NCBI GenBank assembly: GCA_947172415.1
Contig: OX359193.1
Coordinates: 2,722,501-2,786,500 of the forward strand
DNA from: Chondrosia reniformis
Lineage: Eukaryota; Porifera; Demospongiae; Chondrillida; Chondrillidae
Direction: 5' to 3'
DNA length: 64,000 bases
Shown: positions 1-11,100 of the stretch, one piece after another
How the letters are laid out: every line of letters begins with the position of its first letter
Numbering within the stretch: position 1 is the stretch's first letter
The notes under the pieces: generated by a model
What the model was told of the DNA's origin: nothing
Seen by the model: the letters and a program-made list of their open reading frames with translations, nothing else
The model's database searches: none
Program-made: the position numbers and the translations under genes

Positions 1-1537
1 ATCCATGAACCTGCGTCATACTATGAAGATAGTTCATTTGGTAGAATTATACTTCAATAAATACACATGTTATACACTTCCTTTCGTCAAAATGTTTACC
101 AATTAATAATATAACCTTGATAATCACTTGGTTATCTTGTTTAGCTTGCTTATGCCTATGAGTTGTATTTACGTGTTGCTTAAGTTCTGTTTTAAAACAG
201 TACCATGTAATTCCACAAATTTTTATTGAAAGGTATATCATACAAGTAATGAAACTCACTACCTCCATGGTAACCATTCTCGAATTCTTGTTTTATCAAG
301 TGTCCGATATTTGTTGAAATTTTGTCCAGCAGCCGAAATTTGCTATCACAGTTGAAATTTGGAGTTTGAAGTGAGCATATGACGGTCCCAATAATATCGA
401 TAATGCAATAACAACCTACGCTACAACAATGAACATCATAAGTGGTTTTTGCCTATAAAAGCGTTTTTCAACACAATAGCCATCTATGACTCCCTTCGTG
501 AATGCCAAACATCATCTCTAGTGAGTTTATAGATTATCTTTTACTATGCCATAACGGTTATATACATAAGTAGGAGACCTCTTATATTATATACGCGCTG
601 CTTATGCATTAACTTATAAGTATGTAAAGGCCATTTGGCCTTTGATCGCCGTCTCTAAGCAAACAGCAGTGTACAATCCTTAAAAAGATATATATTAACA
701 CTACTCCATGTCAAGAATCGGTGAACACAAAGACTTAGGGTGCTATACTGTAGAGGGAAGGGAACACATTTTTAAATCAAGTTTAAAAAATAACAGGCAG
801 CCCCAAATTTGAGCTACTAAGGCATGAATTGTACGCTTAGGGTTTTGCAATAGTTTTACTATGGGCTTTGATACGGCTTGCACATATGGATGTCTAAACC
901 TGTATAACCTAATGTGTAAAAGATATTTTACACTTACGTATTTTGATTCCTTTAGATAATAAAAGAGAATTCCCTGCCTTACATAAGAGGAATCACAGTA
1001 TACAACAAAGACCATTCAGGCTATATATAAGAGATAACATGTCTTCTTTAGAACTCTTCAATAGTCGTTGTTATAAGTTTAACACCAGAGATGCATATCA
1101 TATTAGCAAACAAGAAGTGCGTCCATACGGGTAATATACATTAGGGTTGGCTTACAATTTGAGCTATACGGGTTTGCTACGGCTATGGCTATGTACAGGT
1201 GTTTAGCTTCATATAGTGCAGCCTCAGCAGTCTTTTAGCCTGATTTTAATGGTCTTTTGATTTTCAATAAAGCTTGAGTTGTTCATCTTCAACCATTGCA
1301 ATCCACTCTTTAGATGTTATTACACATCCATTGCAAAAATGGAGCTGTTTTGGTATTCATTTATCTTTTGTGTGGTAGGACATTATTTCTTGAAACCAAT
1401 AGAAACATCTACTTGCGTGCTTGATGCCCCATGATTTTTTTCCATCGAAATACTAGTGTCCATATTGTCATTCAAAAGGGTCAGTTCATGCAGTACATTT
1501 AGGAGAGGCTATGCCCTATGATATATATGTAGATCTA
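1..1537. other. No gene recognised
   Basis: Only short ORFs without recognisable motifs are present on either strand. The base composition is AT-rich like the rest of the window. I see no transposon termini or RNA gene here. Confidence 0.5.
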
Positions 1538-2172
1538 AAGAAATTATTAACCGTTTTAACACCTACATTTGACTCACTTAGTCTCGCCATCTCAACATTG
1601 AAGAAAGGATTGCGGCCCCGGCTTATGGGCTTAGTAATTTGTAGTAAAAATTGTCAGAAAACTCAAGTTTACCACTGTGCTATAAGGCCTCTTTGGAGTA
1701 TACCACTACTCATCAGTAGCACTGGGTAGCAATTCTTTAGAATAACCAAGCTCCCAATTCTTTATCTCTCAACAAAGGATTGGCTGAAACACATTTTAAA
1801 AACATCAAACCTATAAAATAGAAAACTCTACAACCAGCATCAATATTAATTAGGCTAAATAATATGAACAAGGAAATTATTAACCGTTTTAACACCTACA
1901 TTGGAATCACTTAGTCTCGCCATTGTGGTGTTGAAGAAAGGGTTTCCTTCCATTTCTCAACATCGCGATGGCGATGTTGTTTATAGAGTTTTCTGAGTTT
2001 TAGGTTTGATGTTTTTAAAATGTGTTTCAGCCAATCCTTTGTCGAGAGATAGAGTATTGGTAGCTTGGTTACTCTAAAGAATTGCTACCCAGTGATACTG
2101 ATGAGGAGTGGTATTCTCCGAAAAGGCCTTATAGAACAGTGGTAAACTTGAGTTTTCTGACATTTTTACTAC
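1538..2172. repeat. Imperfect inverted repeat with duplicated flank
   Basis: Positions about 1638-1835 are repeated in inverted orientation at about 1981-2172, leaving a spacer of about 145 bp. The left flank (1538-1612) is also present as a direct copy inside the spacer (1870-1945), so the structure looks like a segment duplicated head to head. The spacer contains a small palindrome around CATCGCGATGGCGATG near 1960. Part of the right arm (about 2096-2130) recurs at 47.3 kb, so the unit is a dispersed repeat. No coding potential is recognised. Confidence 0.75.
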
Positions 2173-2181
2173 GAATATGTA

Positions 2182-3117
2182 CAGTACAAGTCAAAAGTTC
2201 CTTACAGTTTTCCGCAAAATTCCGTATCCATTTCAATGGAATCTCTGCGAACTTCTGCGTATGTCCGCACTGCTATCCGCAATTACTTGCACTGCCTTCC
2301 GCGGAAACAATCAAGAAGCGTTATATAATCGGTATGTTTATATAAACAATAGGTTTGTTTCGTATAAACAAACTATTATTAGATAACGCACGTTTACGTA
2401 AACGATAGACAATGGGTTTGTTCGTATAAATAAACTTTTATAATTAGCTAACTTACGTATGTATATTACGTAGGAAGATCCCTAACGGTTCCTGTCTTCT
2501 TCCACTTATTAATAGCACTTGTTGTAACCCCTTGTTTGTTCTCCACTGCCATAGTGACGATTCGTTTGCGTTAATATTCAGATAAAGGCATTCTTCCATA
2601 CACCTAAATTGAGGGCCGCGTGTTTTCTCCATTTTCTTAGGAAATCTGCAAAATTCCACAGTATTTGTGTGTTAATTAGACAATATCTGCAGATATCTGA
2701 GGAAATACGCTGACCTCAATGTAGTTATTCACTTTTTCTTGAAACATTTGACTAGCTTGATTAGAATTTGTTATTATCCTTCAAAACTAGATAAAAGCGT
2801 GTAGTCTAGGGATCAGGTGGACAAAAACAGTTGAACTTTAGATTTGAAGTATGTATGTATCTATTTATTGAAAACACTTGTATACAATTCAATTGTATGC
2901 GGACGCAATATGTATATATGTAGATTTATAGTTGGCCTTTGGACCACGGTGAAAAGACTTGCTTTACGATTCGATTGCATGCGGGCGCGACAAGTGTATT
3001 AATTTCGGACCTGGGCAGATTTCCGCGGACGGCTGAGCGGAAAAATGTAAAAGTCCGGAGAGGCGACTGCGGTTTACAGCACTGCGGAAAAATGTAAGGA
3101 AGTTTTGACTTGTACTG
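2182..3117. mobile_element. Non-autonomous Tc1/mariner-like element
   Basis: The two ends are inverted copies that begin CAGTACAAGTCAAAA and continue for about 35 bp. The element is flanked on both sides by TA (2180-2181 and 3118-3119). The CAGT...GTCAAAA start and the TA target duplication are typical of Tc1/mariner elements. The interior of about 0.94 kb has no transposase-like reading frame, so it would need a transposase supplied elsewhere. The Tc1 relic at 19.6-20.0 kb is one candidate relative, but no link can be shown. Confidence 0.75.
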
Positions 3118-3164
3118 TAGATCTTGCCTGGAGAATTAAAGCAGCCAAGATCCCCTTTAATAGA

Positions 3165-3909
3165 GAACGATAAACATTTTCTACGAAAATAGTGAAGATG
3201 TAGGGATGGCACAAAAAGCACAGAAACAAGAAAGGGATATTACGTAATGATTTTATTCTTACTCCCGGTAGTTACGTTCATATCATAATACTCATTTATA
3301 CAATGGTATAATGATTCTAGAATTTAATGTAACTGCAATGATTGGCAGGATTTGTGTCTGAGCATGCATTAATTTTTGTAGAAAATGTTTATTATTCTCT
3401 AGTTTCTGTACTTTTTATGGAGCATAAGCTAGGAATTCGCTGGTATATATTTAAGCCCATTTTGGTTTTGCAATCTTTGACTGAATATGATGACATTAAA
3501 ATGGCAACTTTATTTAGGCCATGACTCCGGGGCCATGAAAACCGTCATACTCAATAATAGCGTTATCGCTCTCGCTTCTACAAAAGAATACAGCTGGGAA
3601 AATTTGAAATAGTTTCGTTTAACAATTGGTCCACAAGCTTATACAGTTTTTTTAGTTATGGCTGGCGAAGAAGAATAAGGAGAATAAGAATAAGAATATG
3701 AAGAAGACGAAAATGGGAATTTTTAAAGTTTATTTTTTCGCCAGTGGGATATATTTGCTTGCCTTTAAGGTCTATTTAGAGTATGTATATTGTATATTTA
3801 ACTATATATAGCCTTTTTTGTCGATTATCGGCCTATTAAGCGATTTTGCTCCTATACCAATGTATGGGGAAAACAAAAAATAACGCGTCATCCCTACATA
3901 GGGAGTACT
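3165..3909 (+). repeat. R3 dispersed element, copy 1
   Basis: This element of about 0.7 kb recurs in opposite orientation at 33.6-34.4 kb and, more diverged, at 39.1-40.2 kb. One end is an inverted repeat (about 3165-3195 against 3375-3412) enclosing GTAGGGATGGCAC. The other end reads CATCCCTAC followed by a short palindrome of the type AGTAC-TACT-GTACT. A GAA-rich tract lies at 3663-3705. There is no long ORF. It is probably a non-autonomous DNA transposon with unequal, hairpin-type ends. Confidence 0.6.
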
Positions 3910-4133
3910 ACTGTACTCCCTGATAATAAGTAGGTCAAAAGTCATCTCTACTCTTGCCTCTACTACATTAGGAAGTAGGCTTCAGGGATGCTGTGTTGGT
4001 GTGTCATGTAAGAAGGATAAACCCAGCAGGAGATTTCAGCTACTGTAATTTGGGTAGCATTAGATTCTTTCTAACTTTCCAAGCATAAAGATATAATTGA
4101 ACCTGAACTCAATGTTATTACACATGCTATCAT

Positions 4134-4380
4134 ATTTTTGGGGTGCCTCTGGCGTTCCTATATTGTATTCGTAAATTATGTTAGCGTATGGTGACCTGTT
4201 GGTAACCTTGTATATATATATATATATGCTTGTGTCTGTCACCAAAATGGAGGAAGCTCGGCTGTCGTTTGTTTTCTAGCTGAAATTAGCTTTCTCCTCC
4301 TTTATGTCATACATTGAACGAAAGAAAAGGATTTTAAAACCACCTTTACTAATACTATGTAACATAAAGCTTGTGCTGAA
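4134..4380 (+). repeat. R4 MITE-like repeat, copy 1
   Basis: The left end reads GGGGTGCCTCTGGCGTTCC. The body, which includes GTCACCAAAATGG and the following 130 bp or so, matches the copies at 52.0-52.4 kb and 60.8-61.0 kb. The right end is not clear because similarity fades near 4380. A (TA)n run at 4207-4226 lies inside it. Confidence 0.6.
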
Positions 4381-5232
4381 ATACAGAAAGTTTCTGTGCA
4401 TTTCCTGATACAGTACAGTGCACAATTTCCTCTACAAATTTCTGTGAACAGGACAGATGATATGTCCTACTCATTACCAATAATACAGGACAGATGATAC
4501 GTATGTGCTGCTCACTTCCAATAGTAAAGTACACATGCAATTTACTGCACATTTCCTTCATAAGTAGTGTATACATTCACCTTTCATCGGCTCACATGTT
4601 TTATTATAGAATTTAAGAGTATATAATACAAGTAAAGCACAAAATGTTCTGTAGCTATATCTACATAATAGTAATTCTTAGTTAAGGAATGTTCTTCAAC
4701 AGCCATGCTGAATTGGGAGTGGATTGATCACCTGGTTTCCTTTAGCCATTTCTAAACTATTACTATTTTTGTCCATTTATCATAATTAACTATACTATTA
4801 GTGTTGTAATATTTTACAACTTAAACTGTAGGTATGCGATTAATTTCAAGGCTTTTTTGCAATGGAGGTAGGTTCCTGTCCCCTTTTTGCACTAATCGTA
4901 AAATGCAACTGTCTGACAACCACTTATCACCTGCTAGAGTTGGCTTTGGTGGCACATATGCTAATAATTCGCCAGGAAAACCTGTGGCCTATCTATGACG
5001 ATGTATATCGTCATTGGTTATTGGCTGCATATAATTATCCTGACAATGTGTATTGTTTGCGGTCAATATAAGGTTAAACTCCTCATCTTCTGCCACTAGA
5101 ATATTATGTACCCTTCTTGTTTTCTCTCTGTAAGAATGGAGATTTATAAGTGTATACCCATGCCTGCACACAACTTGTACCCTCACTTTGTAATGAATGC
5201 ATGAATACATGCACACAGATATACATACTTAC
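4381..5232. other. No gene recognised
   Basis: There are several short ORFs on both strands but none with a recognisable motif. The lower part (about 5000-5125, minus strand) could hold a further exon of the unidentified ORF that follows: a CAG acceptor precedes an open stretch, but in the spliced phase it stops after seven codons. Confidence 0.4.
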
Positions 5233-5669
5233 CCAAACTGCAAGAGGCACATCCTCTCTACGGGAAGTCTTAGCTGGCAGAGTATCTGTACTACTGCCTG
5301 GACTGCTACTAGTTCCTTTCTCCTCTAGAGTAGCTACATGCTGCATAGTGTGCCTCCGGTCTCCCATTAAATGGTCTAAAAGCTGGTTTGTCTTCACAAG
5401 CTCCTGCAACAGAAGCAAGTACCCCTGTGATGGAGCTATGAAGTACAGAAACACAGCAGGGACACACAATATTAATATTAATATTGTGTAAGGAATCACT
5501 TCTAATCATGAATGTTGCATCACACTATTAAACAAACAGATCTACATAGAAATTATAACACACTTTGCAATTGTGTCCCTCTACTTCTTGGTGTATCCTC
5601 TGAAGCAATTGGTGTTTCCATTGCCATGGGCACTGCAGGAGGTATCTGCCCTGAGTCTGAAGTTGTCAT
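5233..5669 (-). CDS. Unidentified two-exon ORF
   Basis: The product is not recognised. Exon 1 (5669-5564) begins with ATG (MTTSDSGQIPP) and ends at a GTGTGT donor. Exon 2 (5435-5233) starts after CTTCATAG and ends at a strong GTAAGT donor. The phases agree, and the spliced frame stays open for about 102 codons before a possible short third exon. The sequence is polar, with a leucine-rich stretch (LLLLQELVKTNQLLDHL) and then a Ser/Thr/Lys-rich part. The intron contains a 26-bp AT palindrome. The start codon sits exactly where similarity to a Penelope endonuclease fragment ends, so exon 1 may be a chimera. It could be a transposon accessory ORF or a host gene fragment. Confidence 0.35.
5464..5489. 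repeat. 26-bp perfect palindrome
   Basis: ACACAATATTAATATT read inward from both ends forms a perfect AT-rich palindrome. It lies in the candidate intron between 5436 and 5563. Confidence 0.8.
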
Positions 5670-5671
5670 TG

Positions 5672-5815
5672 TTGGATCTTCAGGGCTTCCTTAATTCTTC
5701 TTCTGTACCAGTTCTCTTCTCTCTTCACCACTCTGGCTTGGCTCCACTCAATTGGATGGCCAGGTTTTTTGGAGTGAACAGCTAAGCCATTCTTCACATC
5801 CCCCATCCTGGCGGC
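5672..5815 (-). pseudogene. Penelope-like GIY-YIG endonuclease fragment
   Basis: This stretch is a close copy, with small indels, of the 3' coding part of the Penelope-like element at 22.77-22.92 kb. It includes the region encoding the EELREALKIQQ-like tail. Neither the catalytic GIY-YIG start nor any reverse transcriptase is present, so it is a short relic. Similarity ends abruptly at the ATG of the adjoining unidentified ORF. Confidence 0.7.
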
Positions 5816-5844
5816 ACGTTTGTGCTCTGCCATCACTCCCAAAG

Positions 5845-6238
5845 TCGAAAGATTGCTTAATTAAAGTTGCAAAATAATCAAGATATAATGAAGAATGCAA
5901 GGCTATGATTGCCCAATCTGGTGATGTATTGTGAAGTTGCTCTAGTGCGTCACCAACACTCTCATATGTCGCTCCATACTTATACATTTAATCGATGATC
6001 ATGTGACGTTGCGAAAACGTCACCTCCATGTTGCTAAAGAAGATCACCCCTTTTGTGAACTGCCATGATAAGTCAATGCTCTCCTATAAGAACGAGCTAC
6101 CGAATAAGCGAGTTGTACCAAAGGTTAGATAAAGCGTAGTTGTATATGTTCCCGTTAAGTTTGAGGCAGAGTTGTCCCTGTATTGATGGAAAGAAATTCG
6201 TTTAGTCAATCGTATTAAAACTTTGGTAATAGTGAATG
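5845..6238 (-). repeat. R1 dispersed repeat, partial copy
   Basis: The minus strand matches the R1 copies at 32.5, 34.8, 55.4 and 58.3 kb. It carries the open stretch SVGDALEQLHNTSPD near 5935-5985. It joins directly to an R2 copy on its right. Confidence 0.8.
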
Positions 6239-6239
6239 T

Positions 6240-7004
6240 CTTAAGTATAGTGAAGGCTAATTACACTCAAGTACAATACACAGTGAAAGTTACTGGCAAT
6301 GTTAAAATTACAATCAAGTATTACACAGTACAAGTTACAAATTTAAGAGGGCCAAGTGACAATACAATATTAAAATTACAATCAAGTACTAGCTACACAT
6401 GCAGTGCAAGTTACAAATTTAAAGAGATCCAAGTGACCCCTAGGATAATCAGTATTTTAAACAGTACAAGACTTTAGTCACACTAATACTGTTGCAGGCT
6501 TTGAAATCCTCAACTACTCCATAGAGAGTAGTAGTTGATACAGATCATCCATTTGCAAGGTAGAAAACGTGGCCTACCAATTACCTTTTCACACCTTAGT
6601 ATAGACTGAAGATGATGCATCTGCATACCATATATCAACAAAGGTTCCAGTATTAAAGGGGTCTCAGCTAATAACCACAGCAGATTTGATTTGCCTTGTG
6701 AGGGAGCTAAGAACACTGACGGTTGGTTGCATGCATTCGCATAATCAACAGGGTTAGAGACAATTTTGTAACTTGTACACAAGGACAAAAAGGGCCAAGA
6801 CCTTTATATATGTATGTGATGTCCCTTGTGTACAAGTTACAAAATGGTCTCTAACCCTGTTGATTATGCAAATGCATGCAACCAACCGTCGGTGTTCTTA
6901 GCTCCCTCACAAGGCAAATCAAATCTGCTGTGGTTATTAGCTGAGACCCCGTAAGACTGGAACCTTTGTTGATATATGGCATGCAGATACATCATCTTTA
7001 GTAC
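6240..7004. repeat. R2 palindromic repeat, copy 1
   Basis: The arms at about 6604-6784 and 6828-7003 are long inverted copies around a short spacer of about 45 bp. The left side also carries internal short repeats around CAGTACAAGTTACAA and CAAGTGAC. Five further copies lie at 32, 34, 55, 57 and 58 kb. The element separates the piggyBac coding sequence from whatever lay upstream of it, so it probably inserted into that element. Confidence 0.8.
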
Positions 7005-8050
7005 TGAATTAGATGCACTTGAGGAAGCACAGCAATGTGATTTCACTGCCAATATATCCACAGGCTCTAACCAAGACACTTTGTTATGCCCTCAGTCCCC
7101 ACAAGCAAACAATGACCACTAATGTCAATCAACATCTACACCAATTCACCATTTTGCTAATCCTCAGTCTCAGTGGCTCACTGCAGGTACTACTTCTATT
7201 GCTGACGAAGATACCAGTGCAATCCCATCCACATCCAATAATGCTGCACCTTTGGCCCAAATTCCATTATCCAGCAACAGTCGCCAATTCACACAGCAAG
7301 TAGGTGCTGCTACAGGTCAACCTCTAAATTCAACACCTTTACATTACTTTAGTCTGATATTTGGAAAGCAGACTATTGCAAATAAAGCCCAGCGGACCAA
7401 TCTATATGCTTCCCAAAAACCTCCCAGTGACAGTTACAAATGGTACAACACTAATGAAGAGGAACTTGGTCTATTCCTTGGCATGTTAATTGCTATGGGA
7501 ATACACCAATTGCCATCTTTAGAAGACTACTGGTCTACTGATCCTCTTTTAGGTGAACCAGGAATAACTGCTGGCATGTCATATAAAAGATTTCGAGCTA
7601 TACGCAGCAGCCTCCACATAAACGACAACACCACTGCAGTAGGTAGGGACCAGCTTGGATTTGATCGTCTCCATAAAGTACGCCCATTACTTAAAATAGT
7701 TAACCAAAATTGCCTTCACACCTACAACCCTAGTCAGAATTGTAGCATAGATGAAGCCATGGTGGCTTTCAAAGGGCGGAGTAGCCTGAAGCAGTACATT
7801 CCATTGAAGCCGACGAAAAGGGGCTTCAAAGTGTGGACCCTGTGTGACTCTGCAAATGGCTACATTTCTAATTTTCAGGTGTACACTGGTGCACAGGGTA
7901 GTTCCCCAGAATACAGTCTTGGGGGCATTACTACAAGTCATAGAAAGAAAACGCTTCTTATATTTTCCTCTTGTCAATGGGGAGACTCACACTGCTGCAT
8001 GATAGTCTTGTAAGGACACTATCAATGAGTGGGGTAAGAAAATTAATCGC
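6999..8050 (+). pseudogene. piggyBac-type transposase relic 1
   Basis: This is a DDE transposase of the piggyBac family (DDE_Tnp_1_7), which catalyses cut-and-paste transposition at TTAA sites. The frame runs from about 6999 with one stop near 7121, then stays open from 7252 to 8013. An acidic, Ser/Thr-rich N-terminus precedes the conserved core. The first catalytic Asp is visible in CSIDEAMVAFKGR, followed by the family block YIPLKPTKRGFKVW and the YTG motif. After SSPEYSLGG the frame shifts; a remnant (LLHDSLVR) can be read in another frame to about 8050. The second and third Asp regions and the C-terminal zinc domain are absent, so the copy is dead. The 5' side is cut by an R2 repeat. Confidence 0.88.
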
Positions 8051-8583
8051 TGCAATAAACCTCATTAATTTTCTAGTGCAGAGTGTGGACCAAACATGTG
8101 GCAAATAGTACTTACCTTTGGACATAAACTGTATATATGTATGTATGTATGCTACATGTTTGTAAGTACTTATGTATATACTTATACAGTGCCACCCACT
8201 TAGTAGGCCCCAATTCATTTTGGAAAAGTTTGACCTATTATCCGTTTTGGCCTAATGTCGAATTCGATACTAATTACACAGTATACACAGTTAATTTTAT
8301 CTTCTGGTTATCTTGAGTTCCCAATTACATTATAAATTATGGGGTGCCAAACGGGTCAAAATATGGAAGCTAATTTTAGATACACTTATTAAGTGGGACG
8401 TGTATCCTAATAAGTGGTACGTGTACACATATAAGTGGCATGTGACACTTATACGTGGGAAGTATGTCATCATCATCATCATCATCCATAAAGCTTTATC
8501 TCCTTGGCAGGAGGTAGCCCAAAACTTAAAGTACAAATAAAAACATTTGTCATAATATTTATAACAGTTATTATGATTGGGAG
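8051..8583. other. No gene; short repeats
   Basis: Four imperfect copies of a TAAGTGGNACGTGTA-like motif lie at about 8385-8455, then a (CAT)n run at 8467-8488. TTATGGGGTGCC occurs at 8337-8348 and equals the terminus of the large element at 36 kb (see findings). Confidence 0.5.
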
Positions 8584-8990
8584 TTAATTTAGAAACTTAT
8601 CCTGCCATCTTTTCCTGGGTCGTCCACGTGGTCTCCTACCTCTCGCTTCGTCCATGTACACTTTCTTCACCAATCTGTCCTCACTCATTGCCTTCACTTT
8701 ATCCTTCCACTTCTTTTGCTTCTCTTTCACTATGTCCATCACTGCTTCTTGTCCAAGTGCCTTCCTCACCTCCTCATTTCTTACTTTATCCTTCCTCGTC
8801 ACCCCTTCAACCCTTCTCAGACACATCATCTCGAAGGTTGCAGCTTGCTTTTATGCCTTTTCTGTATTTTCCATGTTTCACACCCGTAGAGTAGTGTGGG
8901 CACCACCACAGCATTAAAGACTCATTTTTGTTGTCTTCTTCAGATCTCTTCTCTCTAGTATATACCTCCTTTCTCATTGCCCCAACCACT
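8584..8990 (-). pseudogene. LINE reverse transcriptase C-terminal tail
   Basis: Two minus-strand frames join into the C-terminal end of a non-LTR retrotransposon ORF2 (endonuclease-reverse transcriptase). The upstream frame reads PTLLYGCETWK, the usual block just after the RT domain. It continues as MCLRRVEGVTRKDKVRN and, after a spacer, the basic RGRRPRGRPRKRWQD ending typical of Jockey/CR1/I-like elements. One frameshift separates the parts. The catalytic RT motifs and endonuclease are absent, as expected of a 5'-truncated insertion. The clade cannot be set from this tail. Confidence 0.85.
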
Positions 8991-9425
8991 CTTGGAAAGT
9001 ATATACTTATAATAATAATATAAGTGGCTTTATTTATAAGAGGGAAATTGAATTATAGCTAAATCTCAGTTTTCTGTCATGTGACAAAGATGGCAAATTC
9101 TGGAGGACCTAAGCATGACATTGATATTGATTATATGAGTTTCTTATTTTTAGTTGGGATAAAATGTCTCCACTCTTAGGTGTCTCAATATATACTTCAT
9201 AGAGAGTAGCAAGAGAAAATGATATGGACAGAATCGATAGTCTGCAATTTCAGATGATCTCATTGAGTTAATTAAGGAGTATATATAAAGGTGTCACCAC
9301 ATTTACATTTAGAAGAAGAGTTAATCAAAGATCATGTAGCTGGGCTTGATTTGCGAGTATAGAGAAGGTGTGTAAGAATGGCCATCCACCATATATGCTG
9401 TTTGCAACAAAAATAACCAGTTATT
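8991..9425. other. Probable degraded 5' part of integrase relic 2
   Basis: No readable frame is left. By comparison with the copy at 36.3 kb, the N-terminal helix-turn-helix part of the integrase should lie here (about 9230-9425), but it is too decayed to recognise. Confidence 0.35.
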
Positions 9426-9992
9426 CAAAGACGTGTATATAATATTCCAGGACCGAGCAGCCTGTGGCACATAGATGGCAACCACAAAACAATCCGTTGG
9501 AGAAGGCGGAATTGATGGGTTTTCATGGCTAATTACATATTTGGGATGCTGTAATAACAATAAGTCTGCTACTGTATTTACAGCTTTTGTGTAGGCATGT
9601 GTGGAATATGGGGTCCCATCTAGGGTCTGATCAGGAGAAAATATTAAAGTTTGGCACTACATGACTGCAACAAGAGGTGAACATCGTGGGTTGTATATTA
9701 CAGGATCAAGTGTTCACAATATTAGGATAGAACGTTAATGGAGATATGGGTATGTTGCTCTAGACCCAGCAAATGATGCTGATTTGTTTTGCTTACACTA
9801 TATTGTTCTTCCACCGATAAATTCCTGCTTGCAAGTCTATAAAGCAGCATGGAGCAATCATGGGCTATCAACATAGGGAGGGGTTTCTCCACTTCATTTG
9901 TTCACTGCTGGACTCTTGACAACAGATAATGAATCTGTTTTGGAGGATGTTGAATTGTATGGTGTTGACCCTGATGAAGCAATATCTGATGT
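9426..9992 (+). pseudogene. DDE integrase-type transposase, relic 2
   Basis: This is a retroviral-type (rve) integrase core used by a DNA transposon. Reading across about three frameshifts and several stops, the order is RRVYNIPGPSSLWHIDGNHK (first catalytic Asp), GIDGFSWLITYL, then SGENIKVWHYM after the damaged second Asp region, and GSSVHNIRIER with the catalytic Glu. A C-terminal part follows with DADLFCLHYIVLPPIN and LHLFTAGLL. It matches the integrase at 36.3-37.4 kb block by block, though the sequences are clearly diverged. Its 3' end abuts a HECT relic on the other strand, the same pairing and orientation as in the 36-45.6 kb element. Confidence 0.85.
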
Positions 9993-11100
9993 TAGGTGCT
10001 AAGAAGTGTGGCCCTTATCCTCTATTTATAAGAGACAAACCAAATACATTTCCCACTGTCAAGAATATGTCCTGGAGAGCCATTGCATTGTGGTTAATAC
10101 TCTTCTTTCCGGAGATCCTGCAGAGAACATTGCTTGGTTACCCAGGACATCCATAAACAAAGTGAAATATTTACGCTTAGAGGGCTCCTTCATCAAGACT
10201 TGGCACACCCATTAATATCACTCTAAAATGCTTATGAGGATCTACAAACCCCTTCATTCCTTTGATGCTATCCTCAAACCGATGTACGCGTCACACAGTC
10301 AATCGGAATTCATTCCTTACATCTGTACTGAGGAGACTTTCCTTATGCTCTTTAATAATTATGCCAATGTAAATTTCAACGCTATAAAATGTCGAATATA
10401 CATTAATAATTCACAAAGATAACTGAAGATATACACTGACATTCAACATACCTTTCCTGACTTATTGCTTTTTTATACTTTGTTCTGATGCTGCATGCAA
10501 ATCTGGATCATCAAAAGAGTATGAACTGCTGGGAGGTGGATAATCTTCTAAAATTTCGCTATCTCTATATAGGTTGTTTGAATTCAAATAAGTAAGCAGT
10601 ACACAATGACACATCGGTAAAACATGCTAAAGTCATCAGTGTTATCATCAACATCTGTATCCAAAATAATTAGGGAGCTTGGTCGATTTAGAGAGCTAGG
10701 TATTTGAAGTGGTTTAGCCGCAATAAGAAAAATCATTCTTCCTTGTTTTTATAGTGCTACTACTTCTTGACCTTTCCAGTAAATTGCTTTGACACTGATG
10801 GAATGCACAACGAGCAGCTCCATTGACCAGTGCTATATAAAAAATTAAATGGAAAGACTTTAGCATCATCCATGGTGGCTTTTTCTATAAGTAACCATTG
10901 GAATTGAAAACACATAACTTTCCTTCCTTATTTCGGATTCAGTCATTGATGCTTTGAATTGCATCTTCCCTATTAACTTAGCTGTTGAGAGTTTGCTACA
11001 GTACTCCTCTCTAGGATTTTTCACATATCCACCCTTTACTTTGCATACTGGATGTAGAAGCATGAAATCACGAATACAGCTTTTCTCTTTCTGAAACTTA
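9985..11100 (-). pseudogene. UIM-HECT E3 ubiquitin ligase-like relic 2
   Basis: Minus-strand pieces read, in order, as follows. An N-terminal part lies at 11100-10600 (GYVKNPREEYCSKLS, WKGQEVVAL, then an acidic stretch DTDVDDNTDD). An exon at about 10550-10441 lies between a TAG acceptor and a GTATGT donor; it holds the ubiquitin-interacting motif DPDLHAASEQSIKK, with one frameshift. A HECT N-lobe portion follows at 10430-9985 (RFEDSIKGMKGF, DPHKHFRVILMGVPSLDEGA, then LFMDVLGNQ in another frame). HECT ligases pass ubiquitin through a C-lobe cysteine; that lobe is missing here. The gene faces integrase relic 2 tail to tail. The UIM and HECT calls rest on motif reading. The N-terminal domain is unrecognised. 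Confidence 0.65.

Noticed and set aside
7687..7977. Minus-strand ORF of 96 codons
   Set aside because: It is the antisense of the conserved piggyBac core and has no motif of its own.
8577..8917. Two plus-strand ORFs of 87-105 codons
   Set aside because: Both are antisense to the LINE tail, whose basic RPRGRPRKRW end is clear on the minus strand.
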